A program made the translations under genes and the position numbers. A DNA stretch of 24,500 nucleotides from JBBDYQ01 sp035553855 (GTDB lineage: Bacteria; Actinomycetota; Thermoleophilia; Solirubrobacterales; Thermoleophilaceae). The stretch is from contig DATMJO010000156.1 in the NCBI GenBank assembly GCA_035553855.1, forward strand, positions 1 to 24,500, written 5' to 3'. Of the stretch, positions 22,422 to 24,500 are shown piece after piece. How positions within the stretch are numbered: the first letter of the stretch is position 1; every line of letters begins with the position of its first letter. The notes beneath the pieces were generated by a model. That model was not told the DNA's origin. It searched no databases and saw only the letters and a list, made by a program, of their open reading frames with translations.

Positions 22422-23144
22422 GTGGCTGCCGAGCCGCGCTTCCGGCGCGTCCTCCTCAAGCTGTCCGGCGAGGCGCTGATGGGCGACCTCGAATACGGGG
22501 CCGATCGCGACCGGATCGCCGCGATCGCGGCGCAGGTGAAGCACGTCTCCGATCGCGGTGTGGAGGTGGCGATCGTCGTCGGCGGCGGCAACATCTACCG
22601 CGGCCTGAAGGGCGCGGCCGACGGGATGGACAGGGCGACGGGCGACTACATGGGGATGCTCGCGACCGTCCTGAACGCACTCGCGCTGCAGGACGCCCTG
22701 GAGAAGCTCGGCGCCCACACGCGCGTGCAGTCGGCGATAACGATCTCCGAGGTCGCCGAGCCCTACATCCGTCGGCGGGCCGTCAGGCACCTCGAGAAGG
22801 GGCGCATCGTGATCTTCGCGGCCGGCACCGGCAACCCGTTCTTCACGACCGACACGGCCGCCGCGCTGCGGGCCCTCGAGATCCACGCCGAGGCGATCCT
22901 GATGGCCAAGAACGGCGTCGAGGGCGTCTACACGGCCGACCCGCGCACCGACCCGGACGCGGAGTTCCTGGCCGAGATCACCCACCGGGAGGCGATCGAG
23001 CGCCGGCTCGCGGTGATGGACTCCACGGCGCTCTCACTCTGCATGGACAACGACCTCCCCATCCACGTCTTCAACATGGACGACGAGCTGAACATCGACC
23101 GGTTAGTGTGCGGCGAGAGGGTGGGAACGGTGGTGAGCACTTGA
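22422..23144 (+). CDS. pyrH: UMP kinase
   Basis: Phosphorylates UMP to UDP with ATP, feeding pyrimidine nucleotide and UDP-sugar synthesis. The 240-residue amino-acid-kinase fold shows VLLKLSGEALMG at the N-terminus, VVGGGNIYRGLKGA, the UMP-side block ATGDYMGMLATVLNALALQDAL, AAGTGNPFFTTDTAAALRA and the ATP-side KNGVEGVYTADPRTDP. GTG at 22422 follows a GGGGAGGA seven bases after tsf. The stop overlaps frr by TTGA. Position between tsf and frr is nearly universal in bacteria. Confidence 0.96.
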   Translation: MAAEPRFRRVLLKLSGEALMGDLEYGADRDRIAAIAAQVKHVSDRGVEVAIVVGGGNIYRGLKGAADGMDRATGDYMGMLATVLNALALQDALEKLGAHTRVQSAITISEVAEPYIRRRAVRHLEKGRIVIFAAGTGNPFFTTDTAAALRALEIHAEAILMAKNGVEGVYTADPRTDPDAEFLAEITHREAIERRLAVMDSTALSLCMDNDLPIHVFNMDDELNIDRLVCGERVGTVVST

Positions 23145-23698
23145 TCGACGAACTACTCGAGGACGCGGCGGAGCGGATGCAGAAGTCCGTCGAGTCCACC
23201 CGTGGCGAGTTCACGACGGTCCGCACGGGGCGCGCCTCTCCCCACCTCCTCGACCGCATCATGGTCGACTACTACGGCACGCAGACGCCGCTCCGCCAGC
23301 TCGCGAATATGTCCGCCGCCGAGGCGCGGCTGCTCACGATCACCCCTTACGACAAGACCTCGATCAAGTCGATCGAGAAGTCGATCATGGAGTCCGACAT
23401 CGGGCTGACTCCGTCCAACGACGGCAACGTGATCCGGCTCCAGATCCCGGAGCTCACCGAGGAGCGCCGCCGCGATCTCGTCAAGGTGGTCCACGGCATC
23501 GCCGAGGAGGGCCGCATCGCGATCCGCAACATCCGCCGCGACGTGATGCACGACCTCCGTGAGCTCAAGCAGGAGGGCGAGGTCGGGGCGGACGACGAGC
23601 ACCGAGCCGAGACCCAGCTCCAGAAGCTCACCGACGAGCGCATCGGCGACATCGACAAGGCGCTCGCCGGCAAGGAAGAAGAGATCCTCGAGGTGTGA
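23141..23698 (+). CDS. frr: ribosome recycling factor
   Basis: With EF-G, splits the post-termination ribosome. The 185-residue length is exactly the family norm. Recognisable parts are IDELLEDAAERMQKSVESTRGEFTTVRTGRASP at the N-terminus, the domain II region DYYGTQTPLRQLANM, and the C-terminal helix ending LTDERIGDIDKALAGKEEEILEV. The TTG at 23141 is chosen over an in-frame GTG at 23108 because it gives the standard N-terminus (M-I-D-E) and the same four-base overlap seen at other junctions. The stop overlaps uppS by GTGA. Confidence 0.96.
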   Translation: MIDELLEDAAERMQKSVESTRGEFTTVRTGRASPHLLDRIMVDYYGTQTPLRQLANMSAAEARLLTITPYDKTSIKSIEKSIMESDIGLTPSNDGNVIRLQIPELTEERRRDLVKVVHGIAEEGRIAIRNIRRDVMHDLRELKQEGEVGADDEHRAETQLQKLTDERIGDIDKALAGKEEEILEV

Positions 23699-24375
23699 CG
23701 GGGCCGTCGGAGGCGACGCCCGCCTACGTCGCGATCATCACCGACGGCAACGGCCGCTGGGCGGAGGCCCGCGGCCTGCCCGTTATCGAGGGGCACCGCG
23801 CCGGGGCCGATGTGGTCAAGGCCCGGCTGCGGGACGCCGCTGAGCTCGGGATCCGCGAGCTGACGGTGTTCTCGTTCTCGACGGAGAACTGGACCCGGCC
23901 CGAGGACGAGGTGAGCGGGCTGATGGCGATGTTCGCCGAGCGGATCGACCGCGAGACGCCGGAGCTGCACGAGGAGGGCGTCCGGATGCGCTTCGTCGGG
24001 CGGCGGGAGGGCCTCGACGCGGGCCTCGTCGAGCGGATGGACTGGGCGGAGGCGCTCACCGCGGAGAACACGACGATCACCCTGTTCGTGGCGTTCAACT
24101 ACGGCGGCAGGGCGGAGATCGTCGACGCGGCGCGAACCTTCCAGGGGACGACGGAGGAAGAGTTCCGCCGCCACCTCTACGCACCCGAGATGCACGACCC
24201 AGACCTGCTCATCCGGACAAGCGGCGAGATCCGGATCTCGAACTACCTGCTCTGGCAGCTCGCCTACTCCGAGCTGGTGTTCCGCGACGAGCTGTGGCCC
24301 GACTTCTCCAGGGAGGCATTCGAGGCCTCGCTGGCCGAGTACGAGCGGCGGAACCGCCGCTTCGGGGCCCGCTGA
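23695..24375 (+). CDS. uppS: isoprenyl (undecaprenyl) diphosphate synthase, cis-prenyltransferase
   Basis: Adds isopentenyl units in cis to build the polyprenyl carrier used for peptidoglycan and other envelope glycans. The 226 residues carry catalytic D17 in ITDGNGRWAEARG, H34 in EGHRAGADVVK, FSFSTENWTRPEDEV, and the diphosphate-binding RTSGEIRISNYLLWQLAYSELVF. The usual MDGNGRWA block reads TDGNGRWA, a minor change. The protein is slightly shorter than the 250-residue average. Chain length of the product cannot be read by eye. It is followed after five bases by a cdsA-like start, matching the classic frr-uppS-cdsA order. Confidence 0.95.
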   Translation: MTGPSEATPAYVAIITDGNGRWAEARGLPVIEGHRAGADVVKARLRDAAELGIRELTVFSFSTENWTRPEDEVSGLMAMFAERIDRETPELHEEGVRMRFVGRREGLDAGLVERMDWAEALTAENTTITLFVAFNYGGRAEIVDAARTFQGTTEEEFRRHLYAPEMHDPDLLIRTSGEIRISNYLLWQLAYSELVFRDELWPDFSREAFEASLAEYERRNRRFGAR

Positions 24376-24380
24376 GGCCG

Positions 24381-24500
24381 ATGGCGGCGCGGCGGGGAGC
24401 GGCGTCCGGCAGGCGCGCGGAGCGGGCGGGCCGGCGCAACCGGCGCTCGGACACGGCCGCGCGCGTGCTCGTGGCGCTGCCCGCCATCGGCTACGCCGTC
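24381..24500 (+). CDS. cdsA: start of a phosphatidate cytidylyltransferase-like gene (truncated by window)
   Basis: Only the first 40 codons are visible, from the ATG at 24381 to the window edge. They encode a very basic, Arg/Ala-rich N-terminus followed by TAARVLVALPAIGYAV, the beginning of the first membrane segment. This fits CdsA proteins (CDP-diacylglycerol synthesis in the membrane), and the gene's place right after uppS is the standard one. The identification rests mostly on position, since no catalytic part is visible. Confidence 0.7.
   Translation, partial: MAARRGAASGRRAERAGRRNRRSDTAARVLVALPAIGYAV

Overview
The window is a very GC-rich, gene-dense stretch of a bacterial chromosome. 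Codons end mostly in G or C, GTG and TTG starts are common, and neighbouring genes overlap by a few bases. The gene set (SepF-type division, a MurA with Asp in place of the active-site Cys, a rpsB-tsf-pyrH-frr-uppS-cdsA block, and a separate short HisG plus HisZ) fits a deep-branching actinobacterial lineage such as Thermoleophilia (Solirubrobacterales/Gaiellales). That assignment is my inference from protein style; no rRNA gene is present to confirm it.

Layout. 1-5.2 kb: the 3' end of a DUF389 membrane protein, an isocitrate/isopropylmalate-type dehydrogenase (-), a small protein with a duplicated Cys/His zinc motif (+), then a minus-strand run of msrB, an HD-domain protein and an exported six-hairpin glycosidase-like protein. 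5.3-12.2 kb: a plus-strand operon murA-hisZ-hisG-hisD-hisB-hisH-hisA-hisF, with every his junction overlapping. 12.2-13.7 kb: a secreted lamin-tail-like protein (+) converging on a SpoU-family RNA methyltransferase (-) that carries an in-frame palindromic tandem repeat. 13.8-16.3 kb: cca-like nucleotidyltransferase, pgeF and yggS, converging on an alpha/beta hydrolase (-). 17.2-20.2 kb: sepF-proC-yggT-lspA-rluD, a division/envelope operon ending in a strong intrinsic terminator. 20.25-20.57 kb: a 329-base non-coding region rich in adjacent inverted repeats. 20.6-24.5 kb: rpsB-tsf-pyrH-frr-uppS and the start of a cdsA-like gene, joining translation, UMP supply and lipid-carrier synthesis.

How the genes work together. 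The his block covers the first, phosphoribosyl step (HisZ with HisG), then HisA, HisH/HisF, HisB and the final HisD step. HisE, HisI, HisC and the phosphatase are not in the window. MurA, SepF, LspA, UppS and CdsA all serve the envelope. RpsB, EF-Ts, RRF, RluD, the SpoU methylase and the Cca-like enzyme serve translation.

I found no phage, transposase, CRISPR, toxin-antitoxin or defence genes, and no gene cluster that looks like a new system. The points most worth a second look are the structured rpsB upstream region, the long repetitive tail of ribosomal protein S2, the palindromic repeat inside the RNA methyltransferase gene, the double zinc-motif protein, and probable leaderless starts. 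Positions and motifs were read by eye; no alignments or folding programs were run.
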